Assembly (NCBI GenBank): GCA_900544575.1
Contig: UQVO01000006.1
Location: 1-64,000 of the forward strand
From: an uncultured Eubacteriales bacterium
Lineage (GTDB): Bacteria > Bacillota > Clostridia > Christensenellales > CAG-917
DNA length: 64,000 nt
Direction: 5' to 3'
The notes under the pieces are model-generated. The model did no database searches, was not told where the DNA came from, and saw nothing but the letters and a program-made list of their open reading frames with translations. A program made the translations under genes and the position numbers. Position 1 is the first letter of the stretch. Every line of letters starts with the position of its first letter. Shown here one piece after another: positions 23,769-31,944 of the stretch.

Positions 23769-24650
23769 ATGAAAAAATTCTTTACGATACTCATCGGAGT
23801 GATGCTGCTCGGTGCGGTTGCGTTTGCCGCTGTGGGATGCAACAACTCGGACGGCGACATCAACGTATATTCCCGCGAGGACGGGTCGGGCACGCGCTCG
23901 GCGTTCACGGAACTCACGGGCGTGCTCGCGGAAAACGAGGACGGCACGGAAACGGATATGACCTATTCCGGCGCGGACATCTTCTCGGGCACCAACGAAC
24001 TCCGCACCGCCGTATCGGGCGACCCGAACGGCATCGGCTACATCTCCTACGGTTCTCTCAGCGACACCGTCAAGGCGGTGAGCGTGAACGGCGTGGCGCC
24101 CTCCGTCGAAACCATCAAGAACGGCGACTACAAACTCGCGCGTCCCTTCAACGTGGCGTATAAAGAGGGTGCGCTCGAATCCAACGCGCTGCTGGCGGAT
24201 TTCGTGGCGTTCCTCGGCTCTGCGGAAGCTCAGGCGGTCATCACGGGCGAGAACTATGTCAGCGTGGTCGACAATGCCCCCGCATACGAGCCCGCGGCAG
24301 GACTCGGCGGCGAGCTTGCGATAGGCGGTTCTTCCTCTGTCTACCCTTTGATGGAACAGCTCATCGCGAAATACGTGGAGCTTTCGGGCGTCGACGCCGC
24401 GGACATCGAACTGAGCAAGTCCGACTCCTCCGGCGGTATGCGCGACGTCGGAACGGGCACGATAGACCTCGGTATGGCCTCCCGCGAAGTGAAGGACAGC
24501 GAGATAGAAAACGGACTTGTCCCGATGGTCATCGCACAGGACGGCATTGCGGTCATAGTCAACACCGCAAATTCCGTGGACAACCTCACGATGGAGCAAA
24601 TCAGGCAAATCTTCACCGGCGAAGTGCGCAACTGGGCCGACATTGCGTAA
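23769..24650 (+). CDS. pstS: Phosphate-binding lipoprotein PstS with its two halves in swapped order
   Basis: A 293-residue lipoprotein (lipobox AVGC, cysteine 24) that should bind phosphate outside the membrane for PstCAB. The order is unusual. Residues 31-165 (VYSREDGSGTRSAF, IGYISYGSLSD, ARPFNVAYK, AQAVI) correspond to the second half of ordinary PstS. Residues 180-293 (AIGGSSSVYPLMEQL, SDSSGGMRDVGTG, LGMASREVKD, TGEVRNWADIA) correspond to its first half. The chain therefore ends at NWADI and starts just where ordinary PstS continues with the GSGTR motif. Start follows AAGGAGG. Heads the pst operon. Confidence 0.88.
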   Translation: MKKFFTILIGVMLLGAVAFAAVGCNNSDGDINVYSREDGSGTRSAFTELTGVLAENEDGTETDMTYSGADIFSGTNELRTAVSGDPNGIGYISYGSLSDTVKAVSVNGVAPSVETIKNGDYKLARPFNVAYKEGALESNALLADFVAFLGSAEAQAVITGENYVSVVDNAPAYEPAAGLGGELAIGGSSSVYPLMEQLIAKYVELSGVDAADIELSKSDSSGGMRDVGTGTIDLGMASREVKDSEIENGLVPMVIAQDGIAVIVNTANSVDNLTMEQIRQIFTGEVRNWADIA

Positions 24651-24710
24651 TCGCGCAAAAGAGAGTTTATACTGACAAAAACACATAAGTAACACCGTAT
24701 TAAGTTAAAA

Positions 24711-24738
24711 CCGCGGACGGAAAACAATCCGTCCGCGG
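24711..24738 (+). promoter_or_regulatory. Strong stem-loop between pstS and pstC
   Basis: CCGCGGACGGA and TCCGTCCGCGG form 11 perfect base pairs around a 6-base loop. No T-run follows on the plus strand, so it is probably an mRNA-stabilising or partial-stop structure that keeps PstS in excess over the membrane subunits. Confidence 0.65.
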
Positions 24739-24746
24739 AAAGAAAA

Positions 24747-25613
24747 ATGACAGTTCAGGCATTCAAGGAAATCACAATGAAAATCGTGTTCGCCCTCGCG
24801 GCGGCGGTTTTCGTTTTGTGCGTGGCGGTCATCTGCGTGTTCATCTTTGCGCAGGCTTTCCCCGCCATACGCGAAATAGGATTTGTCGAATTCCTCTTTT
24901 CCGACCTGTGGGCGCCGAGCAACGTGCCGCCGAGTTACGGCATAGGCACTATGATAGTCGGCTCCTGTTTCGTCACCGCGGGCGCGCTCGCGGTCGGTGT
25001 GCCGATAGGACTGCTTATGGCGGCGTTTATGGCAAGATACTGCCCGAAGCCCGTGTATAAGGTGGTCAAGCCGATGACCAACATTCTCGCGGGCATTCCG
25101 TCCATAGTGTACGGCTACTTCGGGATGAGCGTCATCGTGCCTCTCGTGCGCGACAACCTCGGCGGGACGGGGTTCAGCATTCTGAGCGCGTCGTTGGTGC
25201 TCGGAATAATGATACTCCCCACCATAATCAGCGTGTCCGAGTCCGCGCTGCGCGCGCTGCCGAAGAGCTATTACGAAGGCGCGCTGGCGCTCGGCGCAAC
25301 GCACGAGAGGGCGGTGTTTCTCACGGAATTCCCCGCCGCGAAATCCGGCATTATGACTTCCGTGGTGCTGGGGCTCGGGAGGGTGATAGGCGAAACGATG
25401 GCGGTGGTGATGATAGTCGGCAACCGCACCGTGCTGCCCGACAGTCTGCTCGACGGAGTGCGTACGATGACGTCGCACATAGTGCTTGAACTCGGCTATG
25501 CCACCGACCTGCACCGCGGCGCGCTCATAGCGACGGCGGCGGTGCTGTTCGTGTTCATCCTGCTCATCAATCTGCTCGTTGCGGTGATACGCAGGAAGGG
25601 GAGGGTGAAATGA
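24747..25613 (+). CDS. pstC: Phosphate ABC transporter permease PstC
   Basis: A 288-residue permease with six predicted membrane helices; the first spans about residues 13-37. The ABC-coupling loop is EGALALGATHERAVF near residue 177, and [11 protein letters not shown] near residue 112 is typical of PstC. The start is nine bases after the stem-loop, with a weak GGAAAG site, so the hairpin may influence its translation. Overlaps pstA by ATGA. Confidence 0.94.
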   Translation: MTVQAFKEITMKIVFALAAAVFVLCVAVICVFIFAQAFPAIREIGFVEFLFSDLWAPSNVPPSYGIGTMIVGSCFVTAGALAVGVPIGLLMAAFMARYCPKPVYKVVKPMTNILAGIPSIVYGYFGMSVIVPLVRDNLGGTGFSILSASLVLGIMILPTIISVSESALRALPKSYYEGALALGATHERAVFLTEFPAAKSGIMTSVVLGLGRVIGETMAVVMIVGNRTVLPDSLLDGVRTMTSHIVLELGYATDLHRGALIATAAVLFVFILLINLLVAVIRRKGRVK

Positions 25614-26509
25614 GAAATCCCGCCGCAGACCTCAGGGGCAGACCGTTCGTCAACCGCCGCACTCTCTGCGACAGACTGCGGGAGTACGCGAAGCATCCGT
25701 TTTCTTTTATTATGATGCTGCTCGTGATGCTCTCCGCTCTCATAACGGTGGCGGTGGTGCTGTGGATAGTCGTCTACGTCATAATTCAGGGCGCGCCCAA
25801 TCTCACGCCCGAACTCTTCGAACTCGAATACACCGTGGAGAACAAGTCGCTCGTACCCGCGCTGTTCAACACTCTCATAATTGCGGGGATGAGCTTGCTC
25901 ATCGCCGTGCCGATAGGCGTCGCCGCCGCCATATTTATGGTGGAGTACACCTCTTCCTCAAACAAATTCGTGGCGGTCGTGCGTATGGCGGCGGAAACCC
26001 TTGCGGGCATTCCGTCCATAGTGTACGGCATCTTCGGACTGCTGCTGTTTGTGGAGATACTCTTCAAGGGATACAGTATGCTCGCGGGCATATTCACAAT
26101 GGCGATAATGATACTTCCCCTTGTGATGCGCACCACGGAAGAGGCGCTGAAAGCCGTGCCCGAAACTTTCCGCGAAGGCTCGCTCGCGCTGGGGGCGGGA
26201 AAGCTGCGCACGGTTTTCAGAATAGTGCTTCCGTCCGCGTTGCCGGGGATTATCAGCGGGGTGATACTCGCGCTCGGAAGAGTGGTGGGCGAAACCGCCG
26301 CGCTCATATATACGGCGGGGACGGTCACGCGCGTCCCGGACAGCCTGCTCGGCAGCGGCGAAACGCTCGCCGTGCATATGTACGTGCTGGCAAGCGAGGG
26401 ACTTTACGTCGAGCAGTCCTGGGCGACGGCGATAGTGCTCATACTCCTCGTGCTGGTCATAAACGGCGCGGCGGAATTCATATCCAATAAGTTCAGGAAG
26501 GATTACTGA
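25610..26509 (+). CDS. pstA: Phosphate ABC transporter permease PstA
   Basis: A 299-residue permease, paired with PstC. Residues 1-30 are cytoplasmic, a first helix covers about 32-59, and five more follow. [17 protein letters not shown] near residue 127 and [17 protein letters not shown] near 187 (the coupling loop) are family marks. Its start overlaps the pstC stop by four bases, and its stop shares one base with the pstB start. Confidence 0.95.
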   Translation: MRNPAADLRGRPFVNRRTLCDRLREYAKHPFSFIMMLLVMLSALITVAVVLWIVVYVIIQGAPNLTPELFELEYTVENKSLVPALFNTLIIAGMSLLIAVPIGVAAAIFMVEYTSSSNKFVAVVRMAAETLAGIPSIVYGIFGLLLFVEILFKGYSMLAGIFTMAIMILPLVMRTTEEALKAVPETFREGSLALGAGKLRTVFRIVLPSALPGIISGVILALGRVVGETAALIYTAGTVTRVPDSLLGSGETLAVHMYVLASEGLYVEQSWATAIVLILLVLVINGAAEFISNKFRKDY

Positions 26510-27327
26510 TGACCGAAACGGACGAAAAAAGACTGATTTACACGCGCGGAGGCGCGGAAGCGGCGGACGGGGAAGTGCTCCCCAAATTCCGCGTGCGCGG
26601 GCTGGACCTCTTTTACGGCACTTTTCAGGCGCTGAAAGGGGTGGATATGGACATCGAAAAAAACGAGATAACCGCGCTCATCGGACCGTCCGGCTGCGGA
26701 AAATCCACTTTCCTCAAAACCCTGAACCGTATGAACGACCTAATCGCCGGGTGCAGGATATCCGGCGAAGTGCTGCTCGACGGCACGGACATATACAAGG
26801 ATACGGACGTCAACGCGCTGCGCAAACGCGTGGGAATGGTGTTCCAGAAGCCCAATCCTTTCCCGTCCAGCGTTTACGACAACATCGCGTACGGACCGAA
26901 GACGCACGGCGTGCGCAAAAAATCGGAGCTTGACGAGATAGTCGAGAATTCTCTCCGCCGCGCGGCGATTTGGGACGAGGTGAAGGACAGACTCAAAAAG
27001 AGCGCGCTGGGACTTTCGGGCGGACAGCAGCAGAGGCTTTGCATCGCCCGCGCGCTTGCCGTACATCCCGACGTGCTGCTTATGGACGAACCGACGTCCG
27101 CGCTCGACCCCATTTCGACGGGGAAGATAGAGGAGCTTTCGCAGGAGCTCAAACGCGACTATACCATAGTCATAGTCACCCACAATATGCAGCAGGCGGC
27201 GAGGATTTCGGACAAAACGGGGTTCTTCCTTCTGGGAGAGCTCATCGAGTACGGCGGGACCGACGACGTCTTCGACGCACCGCGCGACAAGAGGACGGAA
27301 GACTACATCACGGGGAGGTTCGGCTGA
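26509..27327 (+). CDS. pstB: Phosphate ABC transporter ATPase PstB
   Basis: A 272-residue ATPase that powers PstCA. Walker A is GPSGCGKST near residue 62, the Q-loop is [12 protein letters not shown] near 110, the signature is LSGGQQQR near 168, and Walker B is [13 protein letters not shown] near 188. It has a charged N-terminal extension of about 25 residues compared with most PstB proteins. TGATG arrangement with both neighbours suggests re-initiation. Confidence 0.97.
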   Translation: MTETDEKRLIYTRGGAEAADGEVLPKFRVRGLDLFYGTFQALKGVDMDIEKNEITALIGPSGCGKSTFLKTLNRMNDLIAGCRISGEVLLDGTDIYKDTDVNALRKRVGMVFQKPNPFPSSVYDNIAYGPKTHGVRKKSELDEIVENSLRRAAIWDEVKDRLKKSALGLSGGQQQRLCIARALAVHPDVLLMDEPTSALDPISTGKIEELSQELKRDYTIVIVTHNMQQAARISDKTGFFLLGELIEYGGTDDVFDAPRDKRTEDYITGRFG

Positions 27328-27962
27328 TGAGGAAACAGTTCGACGACCAGCTGGGCGAGGTCAAAAGCCTGCTTTGCGGGATGTGCCGCACGGACGCCGC
27401 GGCTATGCGGCTGACGGAGAAGGCGCTGTCGGAAGGCGGGGCGGAAATCGCGGAAGAAATCAAGGAGTGCGAGCGCGCCTCCGACGAGAAGGAGAGGGAG
27501 ATAGAAAGGCTGTGTATGCGCATCATAGTCCGCTGGCAGCCCGTGGCACACGACCTCGCTCTCATCACGTCGGCAATGAAAATGGTCACGGACCTGGAAC
27601 GCATCACGGACCAGGCGGCGGACATCGCCGAAATCACGGGCAGGATGAAAAAGCGCGGATGTATCGCGCCCTCCGCCCTGCACGAGATGATGAGGGTGAC
27701 CGTCGGGATGGTCGAGGACTGCGCCGACGCGCTGGACACTTTCGACGCGGCGAAAGCGCGCGCGGTATGCAGGGAAGACGACGCGGTGGACGCGTTGTTC
27801 GAGGCGGTCAAGGCGGAGCTTGCCAGGTCCGCCGAAGGCGGTAGCGAAGCGGGCGAGTGCGCGCTGGACCTGCTGATGATTGCCAAATATCTGGAAAGGA
27901 TAGGAGACCACGCCGTCAATGCGGCAGAGTGGATAATCTTTTCCGAGGGGCTGGGAAGGTAG
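27327..27962 (+). CDS. phoU: Phosphate signalling protein PhoU
   Basis: A 211-residue all-helical cytoplasmic protein made of two PhoU repeats. Each carries the metal-binding EXXXD pattern: VTDLERITDQAADIAE near residue 87 and LLMIAKYLERIGDHAVNAAEW near 180. It restrains phosphate uptake and links Pst to the PhoR/PhoB response in other bacteria. No phoR or phoB gene is in the window. The start shares one base with the pstB stop. Last gene of the operon. Confidence 0.94.
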   Translation: MRKQFDDQLGEVKSLLCGMCRTDAAAMRLTEKALSEGGAEIAEEIKECERASDEKEREIERLCMRIIVRWQPVAHDLALITSAMKMVTDLERITDQAADIAEITGRMKKRGCIAPSALHEMMRVTVGMVEDCADALDTFDAAKARAVCREDDAVDALFEAVKAELARSAEGGSEAGECALDLLMIAKYLERIGDHAVNAAEWIIFSEGLGR

Positions 27963-28024
27963 CCCCGCTCAAATCAGTTTCGGAGCGTGTTTGCACGCAA
28001 ACCGATGTTTATCTCTTATTCGTG

Positions 28025-28057
28025 CACGCAGAACAGCCTTTTTGGCTGTTCTGCGTG
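28025..28057. terminator. Terminator after phoU (bidirectional)
   Basis: CACGCAGAACAGCC and GGCTGTTCTGCGTG form a 14-bp stem with a TTTTT loop; the plus tail is CGTTTTGCG. It also lies after the converging ferritin-like gene. Confidence 0.8.
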
Positions 28058-28089
28058 CGTTTTGCGCCGATTTGCCGAGCCGCGGTGAA

Positions 28090-29343
28090 TTACTTCCCGC
28101 TCCGCCCGACGGACGTGTTGTCCTTGGTGCGGCAGGCAAGGTCGGGCACGGGGTTGGGCGAGGTCTCGAAGCGGAAGTCCTCGCCGTGCGCACGGAGATA
28201 GGAGTCGATTACGGCGTGGGAGGGGACATCGCAGTCGTGTCCGTTCACTTTCTTGTTGTGGGAGAAGAACACGTCGTCTTTGGCAAGAGAGCAGACTTCC
28301 TCGTAGTCCTCGCGTTTGGAAGTGAGGAAGACGGTGTTTTTCAGAACGTCGCGGACGTAAGGTATGTTGTCCTTGCCGAAAGAGAGCGGTTCGGGAAATT
28401 CCGGCTCCGGGAAGACGGAGGAGTAGTCGCGCTTTTCGTATTTTTCGAGCAGCTCCGCCGCTTTGTGCAGATGTGAAAGTTCCTGTTCGAGCAGAGCTTC
28501 CCAGATGCCGCGGATGCGGGGGTCGGTTTCGTCCTTCGCGCAGCTGTAATACAGATAGCACTCCGTGTATTCGTGTTCGAGCAGTCCCGCAAGCCAGGTG
28601 CAGCCCGTGTCCGTAAGGCAGCCGTACTGCGTGACGTGCTGTTCTTCTATCATCGCGATTTCGAGGAAGAGCTTTTTCCCCTCTTCCGTGGGATAGGTGT
28701 TGCCCACGTTCATATAGAAGTTCATCGTCTGCTGTTCCGCGGCGGTGATGATTGCCGCATTGAGCCGCGTCACGGGGTCCGCCTTTTTATTGTCGCAGGC
28801 GCGGCGCACATCGTCTTCGGGAAAGCGGTGTTCGGCTATCGTGGGACGGCCGGGAGTGATTTCCGTGCGCTTGCCCACCAGCCTCGACGCGTCGATGTTC
28901 ATATCGTGCATCAGCATATTCGAGAAGCGGTAAAGATGGTCGAAGTCTTCGAGCAGGGCGAAATCGAGCGCCATCTTGACATACGGATCCTTTTCGCGGC
29001 GGGCGAGATTGGCGGTGAGTTCGACCGCAAGCTGTTCGTATCCTATCGTGGTTTCGAGAATTGTTTCGTCCGCGGGCTTCAACGAGCTTATCTTTTTTTG
29101 CTGTTGTTGCTCCACGCGCCGTATCAGGGCGATTTCGCGGCGCAGGTCGTTGTCGCCGCAGTGGCGGGAAAACCGGTGCGAAAACCAATTCGCCTCGAAT
29201 TCCGTTCCGTTCATAAGTATGACGCGGAGTTTGGTGTACGGGTCTGCGGTGTTTTTGTCGTAGGGCTTGACCAGCAGGTCCTTCCAGCACTCGAAGGCGT
29301 CGCACACGGGTCTGACTTTTTGTTTGAATGGGTTGAAAGACAT
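28090..29343 (-). CDS. Ferritin-like helical protein (uncharacterised)
   Basis: A 417-residue cytoplasmic protein with pairs of carboxylate and histidine residues spaced as in ferritin-like four-helix bundles: TAAEQQTMNFYM and LEIAMIEEQHVTQYG (about 195-235), then LEHEYTECYLYYSC and LLEQELSHLHKAAEL (about 250-300). ExxH in two helices suggests a di-iron site. The N-terminus (MSFNPFKQKVRPV) and the Pro/Phe-rich C-terminal 100 residues are outside the bundle. It resembles conserved proteins of unknown function in gut Clostridia. AAAGGAGAG precedes the start. A redox or iron role is inferred only from the fold. Confidence 0.6.
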   Translation of the reverse strand: MSFNPFKQKVRPVCDAFECWKDLLVKPYDKNTADPYTKLRVILMNGTEFEANWFSHRFSRHCGDNDLRREIALIRRVEQQQQKKISSLKPADETILETTIGYEQLAVELTANLARREKDPYVKMALDFALLEDFDHLYRFSNMLMHDMNIDASRLVGKRTEITPGRPTIAEHRFPEDDVRRACDNKKADPVTRLNAAIITAAEQQTMNFYMNVGNTYPTEEGKKLFLEIAMIEEQHVTQYGCLTDTGCTWLAGLLEHEYTECYLYYSCAKDETDPRIRGIWEALLEQELSHLHKAAELLEKYEKRDYSSVFPEPEFPEPLSFGKDNIPYVRDVLKNTVFLTSKREDYEEVCSLAKDDVFFSHNKKVNGHDCDVPSHAVIDSYLRAHGEDFRFETSPNPVPDLACRTKDNTSVGRSGK

Positions 29344-29487
29344 AGACTCTCCTTTTGCGGCAAAACCGCGGTGATTGAATGCGGACGTGCCGCGGGGGCA
29401 CTCCTTTTAGAGTTTGTCCCGAAAAGCGCCGCTTTATCCCGTCCGCGTTTCGGGCGTTTCGAAGGACGTTGCGCGCTCCGCCGCCTA

Positions 29488-29521
29488 AAAAAAGAGCGGA
29501 CGCCGCGGCGCCCGCTCTTTT
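29488..29521 (-). terminator. Terminator of the Xre regulator gene
   Basis: AAAAGAGCG and CGCTCTTTT flank a GC-rich self-complementary loop. The minus tail is TTTTTTAGGCGG. It also insulates the ferritin-like gene. Confidence 0.82.
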
Positions 29522-29557
29522 CCGAAAGCAAACGGAAGTTTGCGCAGATGTTCGGCT

Positions 29558-30052
29558 TTACGCAAACAGTTCGATGAACAGCGTCACCGCCGCAAGCAGG
29601 AATATCGCGGCTATGGCGACGCGCGACACTATGTATGCCGCGGCGTTTTCGCGCTGCATACGGCGCTTGTAGGCGGGCTTGGAGAGCAGCGCGCATACGA
29701 TGAATCCCGCCGTGCTCAGCACGCAGGGCACGGAGCACCATACGTTTACGAATCCCGTCAGGAACGCAAACGCGAAAGTGAGCGCAAGACAGATTGCCGC
29801 GGGCAGGCGGAACGCTTTCGCGCGTTTTTCGTCGAGCAGTTTGCTGTTTTCGACGTCTTCGTCGGAGATGAGTTCGTCTATCGTGACGCCGAAGAGGGCA
29901 GATAGCTGTTTCAGACTGTCTATGCCGGGGAAACCGCGGTCGTTTTCCCATTTGGACACCGCCGTACGCGTGACGTAAAGTTTGTCGGCAAGTTCCTCCT
30001 GCGTGATGTTGTTTTGAGTCCTGAGTTTTTTGAGTTTTTCGCCGAATGTCAT
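29558..30052 (-). CDS. Xre-family HTH regulator with membrane anchor
   Basis: A 164-residue protein. Residues 1-62 are an HTH-XRE domain (FGEKLKKLRTQNNITQEELA, VTRTAVSKWENDRG). Three hydrophobic helices follow (about 83-101, 104-120 and 142-163), so it should bind DNA while tethered to the membrane. Such regulators often sense envelope or antibiotic stress. The start at 30052 has a canonical AGGAGG site; 24 further upstream codons are unlikely. Its promoter overlaps an inverted repeat, which suggests self-regulation. Confidence 0.87.
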   Translation of the reverse strand: MTFGEKLKKLRTQNNITQEELADKLYVTRTAVSKWENDRGFPGIDSLKQLSALFGVTIDELISDEDVENSKLLDEKRAKAFRLPAAICLALTFAFAFLTGFVNVWCSVPCVLSTAGFIVCALLSKPAYKRRMQRENAAAYIVSRVAIAAIFLLAAVTLFIELFA

Positions 30053-30063
30053 ATTCGCCTCCT

Positions 30064-30102
30064 TCGTGACAATCATACGTCCGCCGCGCCGGAATGTCAC
30101 GA
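30064..30102 (-). promoter_or_regulatory. Promoter of the Xre gene with operator-like inverted repeat
   Basis: GTGACA (30095-30100), 17-base spacer, TATGAT (30072-30077) on the minus strand. An 8-base inverted repeat, TCGTGACA (30064-30071) and TGTCACGA (30095-30102), covers the -35 box and the bases just after the -10 box. Confidence 0.6.
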
Positions 30103-30142
30103 CACTTTCCGTCACGTCGCGCAAAAGTACGCAAAGGCACTA

Positions 30143-30171
30143 TTGTATTCTGCACGGAAAAAGGTTAAAAT
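30143..30171 (+). promoter_or_regulatory. Promoter of the YgjP-type peptidase gene
   Basis: TTGTAT (30143-30148), 17-base spacer, TAAAAT (30166-30171). The expected first transcribed base, seven after the -10 box, is the A of the ATG at 30178. Confidence 0.65.
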
Positions 30172-30177
30172 TACGGT

Positions 30178-30918
30178 ATGACACGCGCGCGAGGAATACC
30201 CGTCACGGTGAAAACGCCTGACGGCGACATAACGTTCACTTTCGAGAAAAAGGCGGTGAAAAACGTCAATCTCCGCATACGCGCGGACGGAAGCGTGCAC
30301 GTCAGCGCGCCGCACAGGACGTCTTTCGCTTTCGTGGAAAAGTTCGTGCGGGAGCACGGCGGGTGGATAACCGCGAGGGTGCAGCGCGCCGAGGACAGAG
30401 CGCGCGCGGCAAAGAGGTCGTTTGCCGAGGGCGGCAGTCTGCCGCTGCTTGGAGGTGAGATAGCCGTGGAAGTGCGCGGAGGGGAAAAGAGCCGCGCCGC
30501 GTTCGACGCGGAAACGGGAGTGCTTGCCGTCACGGTGTCGGAGAAGGACGGCGCGGAGGCGGACGCGCTCGTCCGCAAATGGGCGGAGCGCAGGGCGAAA
30601 GAAATCTTGCCGCGCATTTTCCGTGCGGCGGAAGCGGAAACGGGAGGGAAGTTCGGCGCGCCCGTGCAACTGCGTCTGCGCAGGATGCGCGCGCGGTGGG
30701 GAAGCTGCAACGTGGGCGCGCGCAGAATAACTCTCAACACGAGGCTGATATATGCGCCGGAAGAGTGCGTGCGGTACGTTTGTATGCACGAGCTCGCCCA
30801 TCTCGGCCATCCGAGGCACGACGAGGGGTTCTACCGTGAACTTTCTTTGCTTTGTCCCGAATGGAAAAAATTGAGGCGCAGGTTGAACGACGAATTCGCC
30901 GCGCTGCTTTCCGAATGA
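30178..30918 (+). CDS. YgjP/WLM-type zinc metallopeptidase-like protein (DUF45)
   Basis: A 246-residue protein with the zincin motif HELAH (204-208) followed by GHPRHDEGF, and the family marks RIRADGSVHVSAP near residue 34 and RARWGSCN near residue 180. These match the YgjP-like metallopeptidase domain found beside restriction systems and as single genes; its substrate is unknown. No ribosome site precedes the ATG, but a promoter places the transcript start at the start codon, so the mRNA may be leaderless. No restriction genes are nearby. Confidence 0.83.
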   Translation: MTRARGIPVTVKTPDGDITFTFEKKAVKNVNLRIRADGSVHVSAPHRTSFAFVEKFVREHGGWITARVQRAEDRARAAKRSFAEGGSLPLLGGEIAVEVRGGEKSRAAFDAETGVLAVTVSEKDGAEADALVRKWAERRAKEILPRIFRAAEAETGGKFGAPVQLRLRRMRARWGSCNVGARRITLNTRLIYAPEECVRYVCMHELAHLGHPRHDEGFYRELSLLCPEWKKLRRRLNDEFAALLSE

Positions 30919-31046
30919 AAAAATTTTTTGAATTATTCTTGCGGCAGTGTAACCTTTCGCCGCGGCATTCGTTTATCTTGTGTAAACGGCAGGGAAACTG
31001 CCCGCCGGCGGATATAGATCAAGACAATATCTCTGCGGAGGATAAT

Positions 31047-31892
31047 ATGAAAGAACGTTTCAAAAGGTATCTCGAAAGAGAATTCCGCGCAATCCGTCCC
31101 ACTCTTGCGGCGGCGGAATACCGCGAGAAGGTGCTCAAACAGCTTATGGACCGTGCGCAGGAGCTGCGCATCAAGGGCATCGACGACGAAGACCTCATCT
31201 ATGATATGTGCATAGACGAGCTCGGCGATTTCCGTGCCACGCTGGAACAGTTCGACGAGCAGGAGCACAAGGTCGCAAACGCGAAGCGCAATGCGGTGCT
31301 CGGCGCGGTGTGCGCGGTCGGCGCGGTGCTTGCATTCGTCATCGTCTACCTCGTCGTGAGTTTCGTGACGAGCGCGTGGGCGCTTACTTGGCTCATCCTC
31401 GTGGGCGGCGCGTTCATCGGCGTCATCGCGGCGGCGATAATTATGCTTGTCAAGTTCGGCAAGGCGAAAAAATTCATACTTATGCGCCTGATGCCGCCCG
31501 TGGTCATAGTGCTGGCGTGCGTGTATCTCTTCCTCTTGCTGCAACTCGTGTTCAACGTCCCCATGAGCTGGATAATCTTCCTCGTGATGGTGATGCTCAT
31601 CTTCGTGTTCGACGCTGTGATGGCGTATGCGACGGACTTCAAATTCCGCTGGGTGGAGCTTCCCATCGTCATAGAAGTGGTGTGCGTGATGGCGTATGTC
31701 ATCGTCGGCGTGACGACTTCTCTGTGGCATCCCACCTGGCTGCTGTGCCTCGGCGGTGTGGTCGCGGCGGTCGCGGAAGCGATAGCCCTCGTCGCCGCAC
31801 GCAACAGCAGGAAGGACAAGAAGGAAAAGGTGAAACTCAACGACAAATACAACAAGGAGGACGAGTCCTACTACACGATGTGGAAGGACTGA
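31047..31892 (+). CDS. Multi-pass membrane protein with N-terminal cytoplasmic helical domain
   Basis: A 281-residue protein. Residues 1-80 are charged and helical (MKERFKRYLEREFRAI, DLIYDMCIDELGDF), resembling the HAAS/DUF1700 domain that binds PadR-type partners. Six hydrophobic helices follow (about 84-255) and a Lys-rich tail ends the chain. Not further identified. GCGGAGG precedes the start. It lies 52 bases before the first condensation-like gene in the same direction, so the two may share a transcript. Confidence 0.7.
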   Translation: MKERFKRYLEREFRAIRPTLAAAEYREKVLKQLMDRAQELRIKGIDDEDLIYDMCIDELGDFRATLEQFDEQEHKVANAKRNAVLGAVCAVGAVLAFVIVYLVVSFVTSAWALTWLILVGGAFIGVIAAAIIMLVKFGKAKKFILMRLMPPVVIVLACVYLFLLLQLVFNVPMSWIIFLVMVMLIFVFDAVMAYATDFKFRWVELPIVIEVVCVMAYVIVGVTTSLWHPTWLLCLGGVVAAVAEAIALVAARNSRKDKKEKVKLNDKYNKEDESYYTMWKD

Positions 31893-31944
31893 AATCTCCG
31901 ATTGCGGCTCTGACCGTGCCGAAAACGGTCGATAAAGGTGCTAT

